Shown here: piece after piece, positions 25,409 to 35,087 of the stretch
How the letters are laid out: every line of letters begins with the position of its first letter
How positions within the stretch are numbered: the first letter of the stretch is position 1
Source of the DNA: Muribaculaceae bacterium
GTDB taxonomy: Bacteria > Bacteroidota > Bacteroidia > Bacteroidales > Muribaculaceae
Length of the DNA stretch: 64,000 nucleotides
Direction: 5' to 3'
Assembly (NCBI GenBank): GCA_017405965.1
Contig: JAFQZK010000038.1
Location: 124,001-188,000, forward strand
Translations under genes and position numbers: made by a program
The notes under the pieces: generated by a model
The model's input: only the letters and a program-made list of their open reading frames with translations
Told to the model about the DNA's origin: nothing
Databases searched by the model: none

Positions 25409-26746
25409 TCAGCCTCCCACTTGCAGGAAGAAGGGGAAGAAACTCTCAAGTATGATGATGAGAATACCGGCAACATAACCCGCCAAAGCGAGCAGCGAAA
25501 CACGCTTGAAGTACCAGAAAAACGGAATCTTCTCAATACCCATGGCTACCACACCGGCTGCCGAACCGATAATCAGCAACGAACCACCCACGCCGGCGCA
25601 GAAGGTCAACAGATGCCAGAACAGACCGTCCTCGACAAAGGTCAGCAGATAAGGATCGGTGGTTCCCGGAGGTGCCATGGTTTCAAACATCTTGATACAT
25701 GCCGATACCAGAGGCACGTTATCAACAATAGATGACAGCACACCGATGATCGAAGTCATCAGCACGGGCTGGTGAATCTTGGTGTTCATCTCATCGGCAA
25801 GCGTGTTGAGCACGCCAACCTCGCTCAGGGCCGACACGGCCATCAGGATGCCCAGGAAGAAGAGGATCGTGGGCATGTCGATGGTGTGCAGGGCCGATGA
25901 TACGCGGCCACCCATCTTGGAGTCGATCTTGAAACGCTTGACCCAGATCTCGGTAATTCCCCAGATAACACCCAGCGACAGCATGATACCCATGAAGGGA
26001 GGCAGTCCTGTAGCGGTCTTGAAAACGGGAACAAACAGCAGTCCCGACACTCCGATGATGAGCATCGCCTTGCTCAAATGAGGATGACGCTCATGCAAAT
26101 CAGGGTTCTTGTCGGCCATACGGGTGATCTTCTGCATCTTGCCCTCCTTGATGTAGAACTGGGCAATCAACACAGGCACCACCATAGCAACGATGCTCGG
26201 CAAGAGCAGATTGATGATCAGTCCCACCGAAGAGACTTTCTCGTCCATCCACAACATGATGGTGGTGACATCGCCGATGGGCGAGAATGCACCGCCGGCA
26301 TTGGCAGCAATCACGATGAGACCGGCAAAGAGCCATCGATCCTTCTGGTCGCTGAGCAAACGGCGCAACATCATCACCATGATGATGGTCGTCGTCATGT
26401 TGTCGAGCACTGCCGACATCACGAACGACAACGAGCACATGATCCACAACAAATGACGCTTGCTCTTGGCATTGATATTCTCGGTAATGAACGAGAATCC
26501 GCCATAGCGGTCGATAATCTCAACGATGGTCATGGCACCGATGAGGAATACCACAATCTCGCACGCGTCACCCAACTGTGTTACAATCGCTTCGTGCATG
26601 TGGGGATCGTTGCCCCAGATGGCATAAATCGACCAGAGCACACCGCATGTAATCAAAGCGAATGTGGCCTTGTTGATGTGGAGAGGATGTTCCAATGTGA
26701 TGAGCACATAGCCAATCACAAAGATGACGATCATTGCCGCAATCAT
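25409..26746 (-). CDS. nhaD: Na+/H+ antiporter, NhaD type
   Basis: 445-residue inner-membrane protein with about 11-12 hydrophobic segments, ion-transporter superfamily. Recognisable NhaD features: SAVLDNMTTTIIMVMMLRRLL, IAANAGGAFSPIGDVTTIMLW, the second half repeat ILFFLGILMAVSALSEVGVL, and SSIVDNVPLVSACIKMF, where the conserved Asp/Asn residues lie in the unwound helices. It should expel Na+ (or Li+) in exchange for protons. It is monocistronic, facing the TolB-like gene, with no clear TAnnTTTG box in the 90 bp upstream. Confidence 0.93.
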   Translation of the reverse strand: MIAAMIVIFVIGYVLITLEHPLHINKATFALITCGVLWSIYAIWGNDPHMHEAIVTQLGDACEIVVFLIGAMTIVEIIDRYGGFSFITENINAKSKRHLLWIMCSLSFVMSAVLDNMTTTIIMVMMLRRLLSDQKDRWLFAGLIVIAANAGGAFSPIGDVTTIMLWMDEKVSSVGLIINLLLPSIVAMVVPVLIAQFYIKEGKMQKITRMADKNPDLHERHPHLSKAMLIIGVSGLLFVPVFKTATGLPPFMGIMLSLGVIWGITEIWVKRFKIDSKMGGRVSSALHTIDMPTILFFLGILMAVSALSEVGVLNTLADEMNTKIHQPVLMTSIIGVLSSIVDNVPLVSACIKMFETMAPPGTTDPYLLTFVEDGLFWHLLTFCAGVGGSLLIIGSAAGVVAMGIEKIPFFWYFKRVSLLALAGYVAGILIIILESFFPFFLQVGG

Positions 26747-26836
26747 CGCAGAAAAAACTTAGTCTTCAAATAATTATCTTAGGAACTCCAGTCAGTCTGG
26801 AATGTTCCCCTTTCATCACGTTCTTTTTAGCCTTCC

Positions 26837-27286
26837 TTACCTGAGTCTGTCGGAGTCACGCAACAATTTCTTGTCCCTGGACATGCTCTTGTGTGCCAGC
26901 ATGAGGAATATGATCGACAAAACGGGCAAGATCAGATACCACTGCCAAGTCAAGGTCACACCATCCCTGGTACCAACAAGATAAGCCTGAATGCCTATGG
27001 CAACCAGCATGGCCAGAGCAATGATGATGTCAACAAAGCAGACAGTCATCTGGCGCTGTAAGTTCTTGAAGAGGAAAATATCCATGATGGCAAGAAGGCA
27101 GATAAGCACGATAAGCATCAGCATCAGCGGGTCGATGTGTGTCACACCCACCTTGCCAGCCTCAAGCGCTCCATATACAAACTCCCTACCACCAAGCTCA
27201 AAAGTCAATGCCGGGAAGAAGGCAAACACAGCCATCAAAATAACGGCTATGATCAGATAAACAGATTGAATGCGTTGAATAACCAT
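26837..27286 (-). CDS. DUF4293 family membrane protein
   Basis: 149 residues, four predicted transmembrane segments (about residues 8-28, 55-72, 80-102, 112-132) and a basic C-terminal tail. The N-terminus VIQRIQSVYLIIAVILM is typical of DUF4293, a Bacteroidota-specific family of unknown function. A minus-strand -7 box, TATTTTTG (27327-27320), lies about 34 bp upstream. It is divergent from the TPR gene. Confidence 0.85.
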   Translation of the reverse strand: MVIQRIQSVYLIIAVILMAVFAFFPALTFELGGREFVYGALEAGKVGVTHIDPLMLMLIVLICLLAIMDIFLFKNLQRQMTVCFVDIIIALAMLVAIGIQAYLVGTRDGVTLTWQWYLILPVLSIIFLMLAHKSMSRDKKLLRDSDRLR

Positions 27287-27319
27287 AATATTGAAATGTT
27301 TTTGTTGTTAATTGTGCGG

Positions 27320-27327
27320 CAAAAATA
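27320..27327 (-). promoter_or_regulatory. Putative -7 element of the DUF4293 gene
   Basis: TATTTTTG on the minus strand, a full TAnnTTTG match; no -33 match at the right spacing. Confidence 0.45.
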
Positions 27328-27390
27328 CGGAAATTTTTCCACAATCATCATAAAACAAGAAGAAATTTCGTTCCTAAGCACATTTATTAC

Positions 27391-27398
27391 TATATTTG
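27391..27398 (+). promoter_or_regulatory. Putative -7 element of the TPR-dnaG transcript
   Basis: TATATTTG, 51 bp before the TPR gene ATG; a weak -33 candidate (TTCG) lies about 20 bp upstream. Confidence 0.5.
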
Positions 27399-27448
27399 CA
27401 TACTATTTGCAAGGTCACATAGTATTATTTGCTATTCATGACACTACA

Positions 27449-29668
27449 ATGACGATACAAGAGATAGAGAACCTCCACAAGCAAGTGGCACGGTGCATCG
27501 AGGCCGGTGAGACTTACGACGCGTTCAACCACCTCGACACACTAGTGAAAGAATCCGGCCGTGGCAACCTGAATGACGAACTGGAAAGGTTGCGCATGTC
27601 CTATACTTTCATGCTCAAATATCTGGAACAAGGCGTGAAGGACCCGGAACGCGAGCAGATTCTCATGGGCATCAACCAGTCGTTGTACACCATCAACGAC
27701 CGTTGTTACATCGGCTTGAAAGAGCCCATGAGCCCCGACGTGTTCTATGCACGTCGCCGGGAACTGGGCAACACTTCCCTGATGGAGATCATTGAGGACT
27801 ACCGCGAGGCGCTCCGGGAATTACACCTGGTGCAGTCAGTTCCTGCTGACCAAAGTGACAATCGTGCCATTTTGTCACGTCTCAAGCAAGTCGAAGCCCT
27901 GGAGACCAAACTCTTCAATCGCGTGTGGTCCACTTTCCCGATATCGACCGAGGATTCCAGCAGCCTCAAACTGTGCATCAGCGGGGACATCCTTCCTGTG
28001 CACACACGTTGCCTGCTCGTCTCGGCTCTGCTGCTGGGCCTGATGATGTTCTACGACGAGAACAAGTTGTTCAATCTGCTTGAGGCCTACAGTCAAAGCG
28101 ACGAGCCCCAAGTGCAGTTGCGCGCATTGACTTGCGCGATGCTCACTATGCTGGCCCACCCGAAACGCACCGCCATATCAAAGGGGGTTAAAACCCGCAT
28201 CGCCGCACTGATCGACACCCCAGAGTTTGAGCAAGACGTGTGGAACATACAGGTGCAGTTGGCCCGTTCCCGCAACACCGAGAATGTGAAAAAACGGGTA
28301 CAGTGCGACCTCATCCCCAACATCATGAAGATGCGCCCTGACATCATCGACAAACTCAAAGACAAGGATTCACAAATCATCGACCTGAGTGATATCGAGG
28401 CCAATCCTGATTGGCAACAATGGCTGGATCAGAGCGGTATAGCCCGTCGCATCGAGGAGTTCAATGCCATGCAGATCGAGGGCAGCGACGTGTTCATCGC
28501 CACCTTCGCCCACTTGAAGTCCTTCCCCTTCTTCAAGACCCTGAGCAACTGGTTCCTGCCCTTCCATCCCGCCCACTCGATGGTGCTGGAGAGTTTGGGC
28601 GCTGGAAAGCAGAGCCTTGCCGACGTGGTACAGCATGCGCCCTACCTGTGCAACAGCGACAAGTACTCATTCTGTCTGTCGTTGGGGGCTCTGCCCGACA
28701 GTCAGCGCAGCATGATGTCGGCTCAACTCGAGGAACAGAACGCCGCTCTCAACGAGGCCCAGCAAGCCGAGTTGCCCGATAACCGCAAGCGACGCGTGGG
28801 CATCATCAATGCATTCGTCCAGGATTTATACCGTTTCTTCAAACTCTTCTCGCGCCGTCGTGAATTCATCCCGGTGATGGACAATCCCGGCCTGGACATG
28901 ACCGATTGTCTGCCGTTAGCCCAAATCACCCGCAACGCGCGAGTGCTGGAGTTACTGGGAACCCTCTATTTCAAGAATGCGTTCTACGACGATGCCATCA
29001 AGTGCTTCACCCGTCTCGAAGGCATGGACAACGTCAGCGACGACCACATCTATCAGAAGATCGGCTTTGCTTATCAGAATGCCGGTAAACCGCGTGAAGC
29101 ATTGAACTATTTCAAGCGACATGAACTGCTGCAGGAGAACGATGAGTGGAACATGAGGCACATCGCCGCTTGTTATCGCCAGTTAGGAGACTACGGCAAA
29201 GCGCTGGACTATTACCGACGTGCCGAGGCCCTGAACCCCGACAACGTGTCGCTCACACTCACTATCGGCCATGTGCTGCTCGAGAACGGCAATACAAGCG
29301 AAGCCTTGCAGCAGTATTACAAGGCCGACCTGATGAACGGAGTCAAGCATCGCGCTTGGCGTCCCATCGCATGGTGCTCGTTCCTGCTCAACGACTATGA
29401 CCGCGCGCTGGACTACTATGACCGCATCGCACAGGACGACACGCCCTCGGCCCAGGATCTGCTGAACCGCGGCCACGTGCTGTTATGCCAAGGGAATACC
29501 CAGGAGGCCATCAGTACCTATCGCGAGTCGTTGCGCCTGATGGACGGAGACCGTCAGAAATTCCGCCAGGCATTCAAGGGCGATGCCGTGGAACTGCGAC
29601 TTCACGGCATATCCACCATTGACCAATCGCTCATCCCCGACGCCGTGTGCTCGCTGCGTGATAATTAA
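27449..29668 (+). CDS. Cytoplasmic tetratricopeptide-repeat protein
   Basis: 739 residues from ATG 27449 (MTIQEIENLHKQVARC); the frame is open further upstream to 27137, but that stretch crosses the promoter and is out of character. No signal peptide or membrane segment. The N-terminal two thirds are helical with no family I can name; residues about 530-720 hold at least five TPR-like units (LLGTLYFKNAFYDDAIKCFTRL, KIGFAYQNAGKPREALNYF, CYRQLGDYGKALDYYRRAE, NRGHVLLCQGNTQEAISTY). It lies 20 nt upstream of dnaG, probably in one operon. It is likely a scaffold; its partner is unknown. Confidence 0.8.
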   Translation: MTIQEIENLHKQVARCIEAGETYDAFNHLDTLVKESGRGNLNDELERLRMSYTFMLKYLEQGVKDPEREQILMGINQSLYTINDRCYIGLKEPMSPDVFYARRRELGNTSLMEIIEDYREALRELHLVQSVPADQSDNRAILSRLKQVEALETKLFNRVWSTFPISTEDSSSLKLCISGDILPVHTRCLLVSALLLGLMMFYDENKLFNLLEAYSQSDEPQVQLRALTCAMLTMLAHPKRTAISKGVKTRIAALIDTPEFEQDVWNIQVQLARSRNTENVKKRVQCDLIPNIMKMRPDIIDKLKDKDSQIIDLSDIEANPDWQQWLDQSGIARRIEEFNAMQIEGSDVFIATFAHLKSFPFFKTLSNWFLPFHPAHSMVLESLGAGKQSLADVVQHAPYLCNSDKYSFCLSLGALPDSQRSMMSAQLEEQNAALNEAQQAELPDNRKRRVGIINAFVQDLYRFFKLFSRRREFIPVMDNPGLDMTDCLPLAQITRNARVLELLGTLYFKNAFYDDAIKCFTRLEGMDNVSDDHIYQKIGFAYQNAGKPREALNYFKRHELLQENDEWNMRHIAACYRQLGDYGKALDYYRRAEALNPDNVSLTLTIGHVLLENGNTSEALQQYYKADLMNGVKHRAWRPIAWCSFLLNDYDRALDYYDRIAQDDTPSAQDLLNRGHVLLCQGNTQEAISTYRESLRLMDGDRQKFRQAFKGDAVELRLHGISTIDQSLIPDAVCSLRDN

Positions 29669-29688
29669 CTGAAACCCATCAGCTGACA

Positions 29689-31941
29689 ATGATTGACCAC
29701 AATACAGTACAACAGATTCTCGACACCGCCGACATCGTGGACGTGGTGAGCGATTTCGTGGCACTCAAGAAGCGTGGTGCCAACTGGATTGGCCTGTGTC
29801 CCTTCCACAACGATCGCCGACCGTCGTTCTACGTCTCCCGGTCCAAGGGAATCTGCAAGTGTTTTGCCTGTGGAGAGGGCGGCAGTGCCGTCAACTTCAT
29901 CATGAAGCACGAACAGCTGAGCTATCCTGAGGCCTTGCGTTACCTGGCACGCAAATACCACATCGACATCCAGGAAAAGGAACTCACCGACGATGAGAAA
30001 CTGGCCCAGACCGAGCGCGAGGCAATGCTCATGCTCAACGAGTGGGCGTGCTCCTATTTTGAAAAGCAGCTTCACGAGACTCAAGCCGGCCAAGAGATAG
30101 GGCTCTCCTACTTCAGGGAGCGCGGTTTCAACGACACCACCATCAAGGAGTTCAGGTTAGGATACTCCAGCGAGGGCTATGACGACTTCTACAAGGCCGC
30201 CGTTGCCCAGGGCTTCAATCCCAAGTTACTGTTTGACACGGGACTGTGCATCGCCGATGACCGCGGCGGTGGCCGCGACCGTTTTCGCGGCCGCGTGATG
30301 TTCCCGATCATGAACATTGCCGGCAAGGTCATCGCTTTCGGCGGCAGGACGCTCAAGAAAGACAAGAACATTGCAAAATACGTCAACTCTCCCGAATCCT
30401 CGATTTATTCCAAGCGCAATGTGATTTACGGGCTTTATCAAGCCAAGCGCGAGATCAGTAAAGCCGATAAATGCTTTATTGTCGAGGGATATGCCGATGT
30501 CATCTCGATGCATCAGGCAGGATTCAAGAATGTGATTGCCTCGTCGGGCACGGCGCTCACCGAGGGGCACATCCATGCCATACGCCGCTTCACCAACAAC
30601 GTCACCGAGATGTTTGACGGTGATGCCGCCGGCATTAAGGCGGCTATACGCGGTGTGGACATGTTGCTGAAGGAGGGCCTGAGCATCAAGGTGTTGCCGT
30701 TGCCGCCCGAAGATGACCCGGACACATTCGTCCGCGCCCACAGTTTTACCGAAGTCGAAGAGTACATCCGTGAGAACGAAGCCGACTTCATCAACTTCAA
30801 GTCCAACGTTGTTCTCAAAGACGCACAGAACGATCCCATCAAGCGCACTGCCGCTATCACCGACGTAGTCAAATCCATCGCGCTCATTCCTGATGAGATA
30901 GCCCGCATGGTCTATGCCAAAGAATGCAGCACCCTGTTCGGCTTTGACGAGCAGACGATCCTGCGCCAAATCAAGCAATACCGCGGAAAATACAAGGAGC
31001 AATGGCGCAAGGAACGCGAGCAGCAGCAAGCCCGCGAAGCCCGCGAGAACCGCAACAACCCACCTGCCATCGCCCAAGGTCCAGATGCAGATGGAGAAAC
31101 GCCACCGCCGCCCACATTCCCCCTTGATGATGTGCCTGTCAACAACGAGCCGCCGACAGTTGCCCCCGCTCGACGCAGCGTCAGCCAGACCGACAACGTC
31201 ACCGTTCAAGAGCGTGAGGTCATCAGGCTCGTGGTCAACTACGGAATGTGCTACCTCACCGACACTGAGTATGACGACGGCAGCGTGCATCACACCTCGG
31301 TGCTGGAGCACATCAACAACGAACTCAATCTGGACCAGATTAGTTTCACCGACCCGCTATACAAGCGAACATTTGAAATCGCTAAGCAGTATATCGAGCC
31401 ATTTTACAAGGATCTGGCAGAATTCAACGTCGGGCTTCAGGAGCGCATCAACGATTTTGTCCAGCAAGAGATGGCCGAAATAGACGACACCGAGTTGAAT
31501 GCCATTGACAACACAACACTTATCAACGCCCAGGAGCACAAGGAGAAAGCGATCAGAGCAAAAGCTACTGTCATGTCGAATAAAGAGACACAAGCCTTCA
31601 GCAGCGGTTACCTGCAACGCATCTTGTGCTCAATCGATGATGATGCAGTAAGGCAATTGGCCTGTGACCTGGTTACCGACAATCTGCCTCAGCTCAGCAA
31701 GATACACACCAAGTTCGCAGTCGTCGTTGAGGAACAAGACCGGCTGCAGAGCATCGTGCCCGAGCGGTTGTACAACTGGAAAAATGCCCTGTTGGTGCAG
31801 AAAATCAACGAGACCAAGAATCAGATTGCACATGCCGATTCCGCCCAACTCCCCCAACTCATGAAATACCTTCAAGAGCTATACGAAGTCAGGCACAGGC
31901 TGGCCGAGATCCTCGGTGACAGGGTTGTCAATCCCAATTGA
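29689..31941 (+). CDS. dnaG: DNA primase
   Basis: Synthesises RNA primers at the replication fork. 750 residues, longer than E. coli DnaG (581). N-terminal CHC2 zinc finger (CPFHNDRRPSF, CKCFACGEGG, residues about 38-68), catalytic core with a TOPRIM fold (FIVEGYADVIS with the conserved Glu, MFDGDAAG, and PEDDPD), then a helical region and a Pro/Gln-rich linker (about 445-495: QQQAREARENRNN, PPPPTFPLDD), and a C-terminal helical domain that presumably contacts the replicative helicase. It follows the TPR gene closely. Start MIDHNTVQQILDTADIVDVV is the standard N-terminus. Confidence 0.97.
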   Translation: MIDHNTVQQILDTADIVDVVSDFVALKKRGANWIGLCPFHNDRRPSFYVSRSKGICKCFACGEGGSAVNFIMKHEQLSYPEALRYLARKYHIDIQEKELTDDEKLAQTEREAMLMLNEWACSYFEKQLHETQAGQEIGLSYFRERGFNDTTIKEFRLGYSSEGYDDFYKAAVAQGFNPKLLFDTGLCIADDRGGGRDRFRGRVMFPIMNIAGKVIAFGGRTLKKDKNIAKYVNSPESSIYSKRNVIYGLYQAKREISKADKCFIVEGYADVISMHQAGFKNVIASSGTALTEGHIHAIRRFTNNVTEMFDGDAAGIKAAIRGVDMLLKEGLSIKVLPLPPEDDPDTFVRAHSFTEVEEYIRENEADFINFKSNVVLKDAQNDPIKRTAAITDVVKSIALIPDEIARMVYAKECSTLFGFDEQTILRQIKQYRGKYKEQWRKEREQQQAREARENRNNPPAIAQGPDADGETPPPPTFPLDDVPVNNEPPTVAPARRSVSQTDNVTVQEREVIRLVVNYGMCYLTDTEYDDGSVHHTSVLEHINNELNLDQISFTDPLYKRTFEIAKQYIEPFYKDLAEFNVGLQERINDFVQQEMAEIDDTELNAIDNTTLINAQEHKEKAIRAKATVMSNKETQAFSSGYLQRILCSIDDDAVRQLACDLVTDNLPQLSKIHTKFAVVVEEQDRLQSIVPERLYNWKNALLVQKINETKNQIAHADSAQLPQLMKYLQELYEVRHRLAEILGDRVVNPN

Positions 31942-32013
31942 CGGCCCCGGCTTGTTTTAGGTCCTCAGCATCTTTTTTATAGTCGTTTGCATATATTATT
32001 TAACAATAATTAC

Positions 32014-32021
32014 TAAATTTG
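32014..32021 (+). promoter_or_regulatory. Putative -7 element of the LysM gene
   Basis: TAAATTTG, 75 bp before the LysM gene ATG. A TTTG at 31986-31989 is 24 bp upstream, slightly too far. Confidence 0.5.
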
Positions 32022-32095
32022 CAACGAATATAAGTGCCAATTTGAGCACAAGACTTAAACCATTACTTTAAGCAAGATACTACAATATTTTGACT

Positions 32096-34120
32096 ATGAA
32101 ACTAAAATATATCTTTGCTGTTGCAGCTATTGCTTTGGGTGTATTCTCATCTGATGCCCAAACCGGTCTCCCCCAGACTACGATTGGAGGTAACAAGTAC
32201 TATTATTATGAGACCCAGTCAGGAGAGAGCATTTATGACATTGCAGCCCGATTGGGTGTCACTAAGGACGACATCATCAAGAACAACCCCGATGCCGCCG
32301 ACGGCATCGTCCCTGGCATGAGGTTGTATTTTCCTGTTGACGGCAAGGCCGCTCCTGCCCCGGTAACAAGTCCCTCCAACAAGATTCACGTCGTTGAGCA
32401 AGGCGAGACCCTCTATGGCTTGGCCAAACGTTACGGTGTGACCGTCGAGGAGTTGATTGCCGCCAATCCCGGTTCGGACAATGGCATCAAAATCGGTCAA
32501 AAGCTGAACATCCCTGAGGCCAAGAGCGCATCTCCCGGCATCAGTGCCAACCAGCAGGTGCAGGACGCTTTCAGCCGCAACAATACGATGCTGGTATCCG
32601 TTCCCCAGGGCGGCGACCCTGTCTATCACAAACTGGCTGACGGCGAGAACATCTTCACCCTTGCCAAGCAGTACAACAGCAGCATCGAGGGAATCATCAC
32701 AGCCAACCCCGGTATCCGACCCGAAGAATACAGCACAGGTGCCACCATCAAGGTTTTGCCCAATACGGCACTGCCCTTCATCTATGAGCGCACAGCCTAT
32801 CGCAACTACAAGCATGAGGCACAACGAGGTGAGACCTATGCCTCGATTGCCGCAGCCAACGGCATCACCGAGGAAGCCTTGAAGGCCGCTAACCCAGACC
32901 TGAAGAAGGTCAAGAAAGGCAAGACCATCGTTGTCCCCAAGCCTTACGTTGAGCGTGTCACCGGCGAGATGGCAACCATCCCCGTTGACGAATTGCGGTC
33001 ATATTACGAGCCCCGCCTTAACGACCTGTATGACAACCTGGTGCGCCGAAAGCTTGAAAACGAGGTGAATATCGCCATGATTCTGCCCTTCCAGCTCCAC
33101 AAGAGTGCTCCACCCAAGCAGGCATATCTTTATACTGATTTCTACAAAGGTTTCCTGCTGGCACTGGACAGCACGACCACCGTTTCAGACAAGCAGATCA
33201 ACCTCAAGGTATATGACACTCAGCACAACCTGAATGTCACCGACAGCATCCTGTCTCTTCCCGAGCTCAAGAGCATGAACATCATCATCGCTCCCAGCGA
33301 GCCTCAGCAACTGGCGAGGATGAACGCCTACGGCAAGGCCAACGGCGTTCCCGTGCTCAACTGCTTCACCACCAAGAACGAGGACTACCTCGACAATCCT
33401 TACGTCTATCAGGTGAACACGCCCACTAACGAGTTGATGCATCGGGTGATGACCTGGTTCGACGAAAAGTTTGAGGGTTATAACGTCATCTACCTCGAGG
33501 CGACCGATGCCGGCGACAAGGAAATGTTTGAACACATGCGCCGCCACATCAACGGCAAGAAGTATTCGACTTCGTCCATCAAGGTGAGCGGTGACCTCAC
33601 CTATGACAACATCTCCAACCAGATGAATCCCGGGTCAAAGTATGTGTTTATCCCCTCTTCGGGCGACAAGAACCTTCTGAAGAAATACATCAAGGCCCTC
33701 AAGCAGGTCAAGGATGAGCGATTTGACTGTGACCTGTCGCTGATCGCTTACCCCGAGTATGTGCTCTATCTCAAGGATTATCAGACCGATCTGCAGGATG
33801 TGGACACCTATATGTTCAGCCGCTTCTTTAACGCCAAGGGATTCCGCACCCGCGATCTGGAATCTGCTTACAAGACCAACTTCGGTGGCGAGCCCTTACA
33901 GGCAGTGCCCAACATGGCCATCTATGGTTTCGACGTGGGCATGTACCTGCTTAAGTCTCTCGGTGTTGACGGCATCATTGATGACGAGACCCCGTTGTAT
34001 AAGGGCATTCAGACCAGCTTTGACTGGGAACGCGGTGACAACTGGCGTGGCTATACCAATCAAGCCATCGAGATTGTTCATTTTTCGACCGACCATCAAA
34101 TCACGGTATACGTGAAATGA
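32096..34120 (+). CDS. Exported LysM protein with periplasmic-binding-like C-terminal domain
   Basis: 674 residues. Signal peptide (MKLKYIFAVAAIALGVFSSDAQ), then four LysM-type units: residues about 38-80 (TQSGESIYDIAARLGV), about 98-142 (VEQGETLYGLAKRYGVTVEE), about 178-222 (ADGENIFTLAKQYN) and about 236-282 (QRGETYASIAAANGI). The rest (about 320-674, starting VNIAMILPFQ) resembles a type I periplasmic-binding fold, as in receptor-like ligand-binding proteins. LysM units bind the glycan strands of peptidoglycan, so it is probably wall-bound in the periplasm. ATG 32096 is preferred over an upstream TTG at 32090. It overlaps the next gene by 4 nt. Confidence 0.88.
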   Translation: MKLKYIFAVAAIALGVFSSDAQTGLPQTTIGGNKYYYYETQSGESIYDIAARLGVTKDDIIKNNPDAADGIVPGMRLYFPVDGKAAPAPVTSPSNKIHVVEQGETLYGLAKRYGVTVEELIAANPGSDNGIKIGQKLNIPEAKSASPGISANQQVQDAFSRNNTMLVSVPQGGDPVYHKLADGENIFTLAKQYNSSIEGIITANPGIRPEEYSTGATIKVLPNTALPFIYERTAYRNYKHEAQRGETYASIAAANGITEEALKAANPDLKKVKKGKTIVVPKPYVERVTGEMATIPVDELRSYYEPRLNDLYDNLVRRKLENEVNIAMILPFQLHKSAPPKQAYLYTDFYKGFLLALDSTTTVSDKQINLKVYDTQHNLNVTDSILSLPELKSMNIIIAPSEPQQLARMNAYGKANGVPVLNCFTTKNEDYLDNPYVYQVNTPTNELMHRVMTWFDEKFEGYNVIYLEATDAGDKEMFEHMRRHINGKKYSTSSIKVSGDLTYDNISNQMNPGSKYVFIPSSGDKNLLKKYIKALKQVKDERFDCDLSLIAYPEYVLYLKDYQTDLQDVDTYMFSRFFNAKGFRTRDLESAYKTNFGGEPLQAVPNMAIYGFDVGMYLLKSLGVDGIIDDETPLYKGIQTSFDWERGDNWRGYTNQAIEIVHFSTDHQITVYVK

Positions 34121-34797
34121 GACGATTAGCCCTCCTGCTGACAGTTCTGCTGCCGTCGCTGCTCGCCATGTCCCAGACGCATTACGAGGGGACAATTGCC
34201 GTGGGCGGCAAAGGCGGCGCATCATTGTCAAGAGTCAACTTCAACCCGACCGTGCAACAGGTGTTCCTGCCTGGCGTCACGGCCGGTGTGATGTTCCGTT
34301 ACATCGAGGAGCGGAACTTCGGCATCGTGGCCGAACTCAACTTGACTCAACGGGGCTGGAAAGAGAATTTTGAGGAATCGGACTATAACTACAGCCACCG
34401 ATTCACCTATCTGGAGTTGCCCATCATTACTCACATCTTCTTCGGCAACCAGCGCGTCAAAGGGTTCTTCAACCTAGGTCCTGAAATCAACGTGATGCTG
34501 GGCGACGGCATCAAGTCCAATTTCACCTATACCGATGCCGAGAACATGGAGTATTTCATCAATGACACTCGCCACATCGAGCAGATGACCATGAACGTCC
34601 ACAACAAGCTGGACTACGGCATCTGTGCAGGAGCGGGCATGGAGGTCAATCTGAACCCCAAACATTCGCTGTTGCTCGAAGGACGGTTCTATTACGGGCT
34701 CACCGACGTGTTCCCCAACCACAAGACCGATATGTTCTCCAGCTCCAATTCGATGAGTATCACGGTCACTCTGGGCTACTTCTATCGGCTGAAATGA
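34117..34797 (+). CDS. Outer-membrane beta-barrel protein (OMP_b-brl_2 type)
   Basis: 226 residues with a signal peptide (MRRLALLLTVLLPSLLAMSQ). The mature part has alternating barrel strands (VAVGG-like IAVGGKGGASLSRVNF, GVTAGVMFRYIEERNFGIVAELNLTQ, YLELPIITHIFF, GFFNLGPEINVML, YGICAGAGMEVNL, SLLLEGRFYYGLTDV, SITVTLGYFYRLK). The start codon overlaps the LysM gene stop (ATGA), so the two proteins are made together and may connect the wall with the outer membrane. A terminator follows. Confidence 0.85.
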   Translation: MRRLALLLTVLLPSLLAMSQTHYEGTIAVGGKGGASLSRVNFNPTVQQVFLPGVTAGVMFRYIEERNFGIVAELNLTQRGWKENFEESDYNYSHRFTYLELPIITHIFFGNQRVKGFFNLGPEINVMLGDGIKSNFTYTDAENMEYFINDTRHIEQMTMNVHNKLDYGICAGAGMEVNLNPKHSLLLEGRFYYGLTDVFPNHKTDMFSSSNSMSITVTLGYFYRLK

Positions 34798-34820
34798 TCA
34801 AATCAAGAAAACGGCAAAAT

Positions 34821-34856
34821 GGCCGCCGGGCGCAAGTCCCCGGCGGCCTATTTTTA
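34821..34856 (+). terminator. Terminator after the LysM-barrel pair
   Basis: GGCCGCCGGG (34821-34830) pairs with 34839-34848; TATTTTTAT follows. Confidence 0.88.
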
Positions 34857-34981
34857 TGAACCAACCTCCTTTATCAACCGTTTATCGCGGAGTTGAAACA
34901 CGAGGGAGAATCAGCATTCCACAAAATAGCGGGATTTAATAAATTTATTACTATTTTTTTTATAATGTGGAGAATTTGGAT

Positions 34982-34989
34982 TACTTTTG
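34982..34989 (+). promoter_or_regulatory. Possible upstream -7 element for lplA
   Basis: TACTTTTG, 99 bp before the lplA ATG, the same box sequence as at 35062-35069; no -33 TTTG at the right spacing. Confidence 0.35.
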
Positions 34990-35037
34990 CACACAACTGC
35001 AAAAGCAGCCTCCGTCTTTACGAAAATGAATGTCAGT

Positions 35038-35069
35038 TTTGTTTTTGTAGCCGACTTGCACTACTTTTG
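35038..35069 (+). promoter_or_regulatory. Promoter of lplA (and possibly the gcv genes)
   Basis: TTTG (35038-35041), 20-bp gap, TACTTTTG (35062-35069), a complete Bacteroidota promoter 19 bp before the lplA ATG, implying a very short leader. Confidence 0.7.
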
Positions 35070-35087
35070 CAGGTACTTTAGACAAAC

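Noticed and set aside
34893..35081. 62-codon frame between the barrel gene and lplA
   Set aside because: It spans the lplA promoter and has no family or leader-like features.
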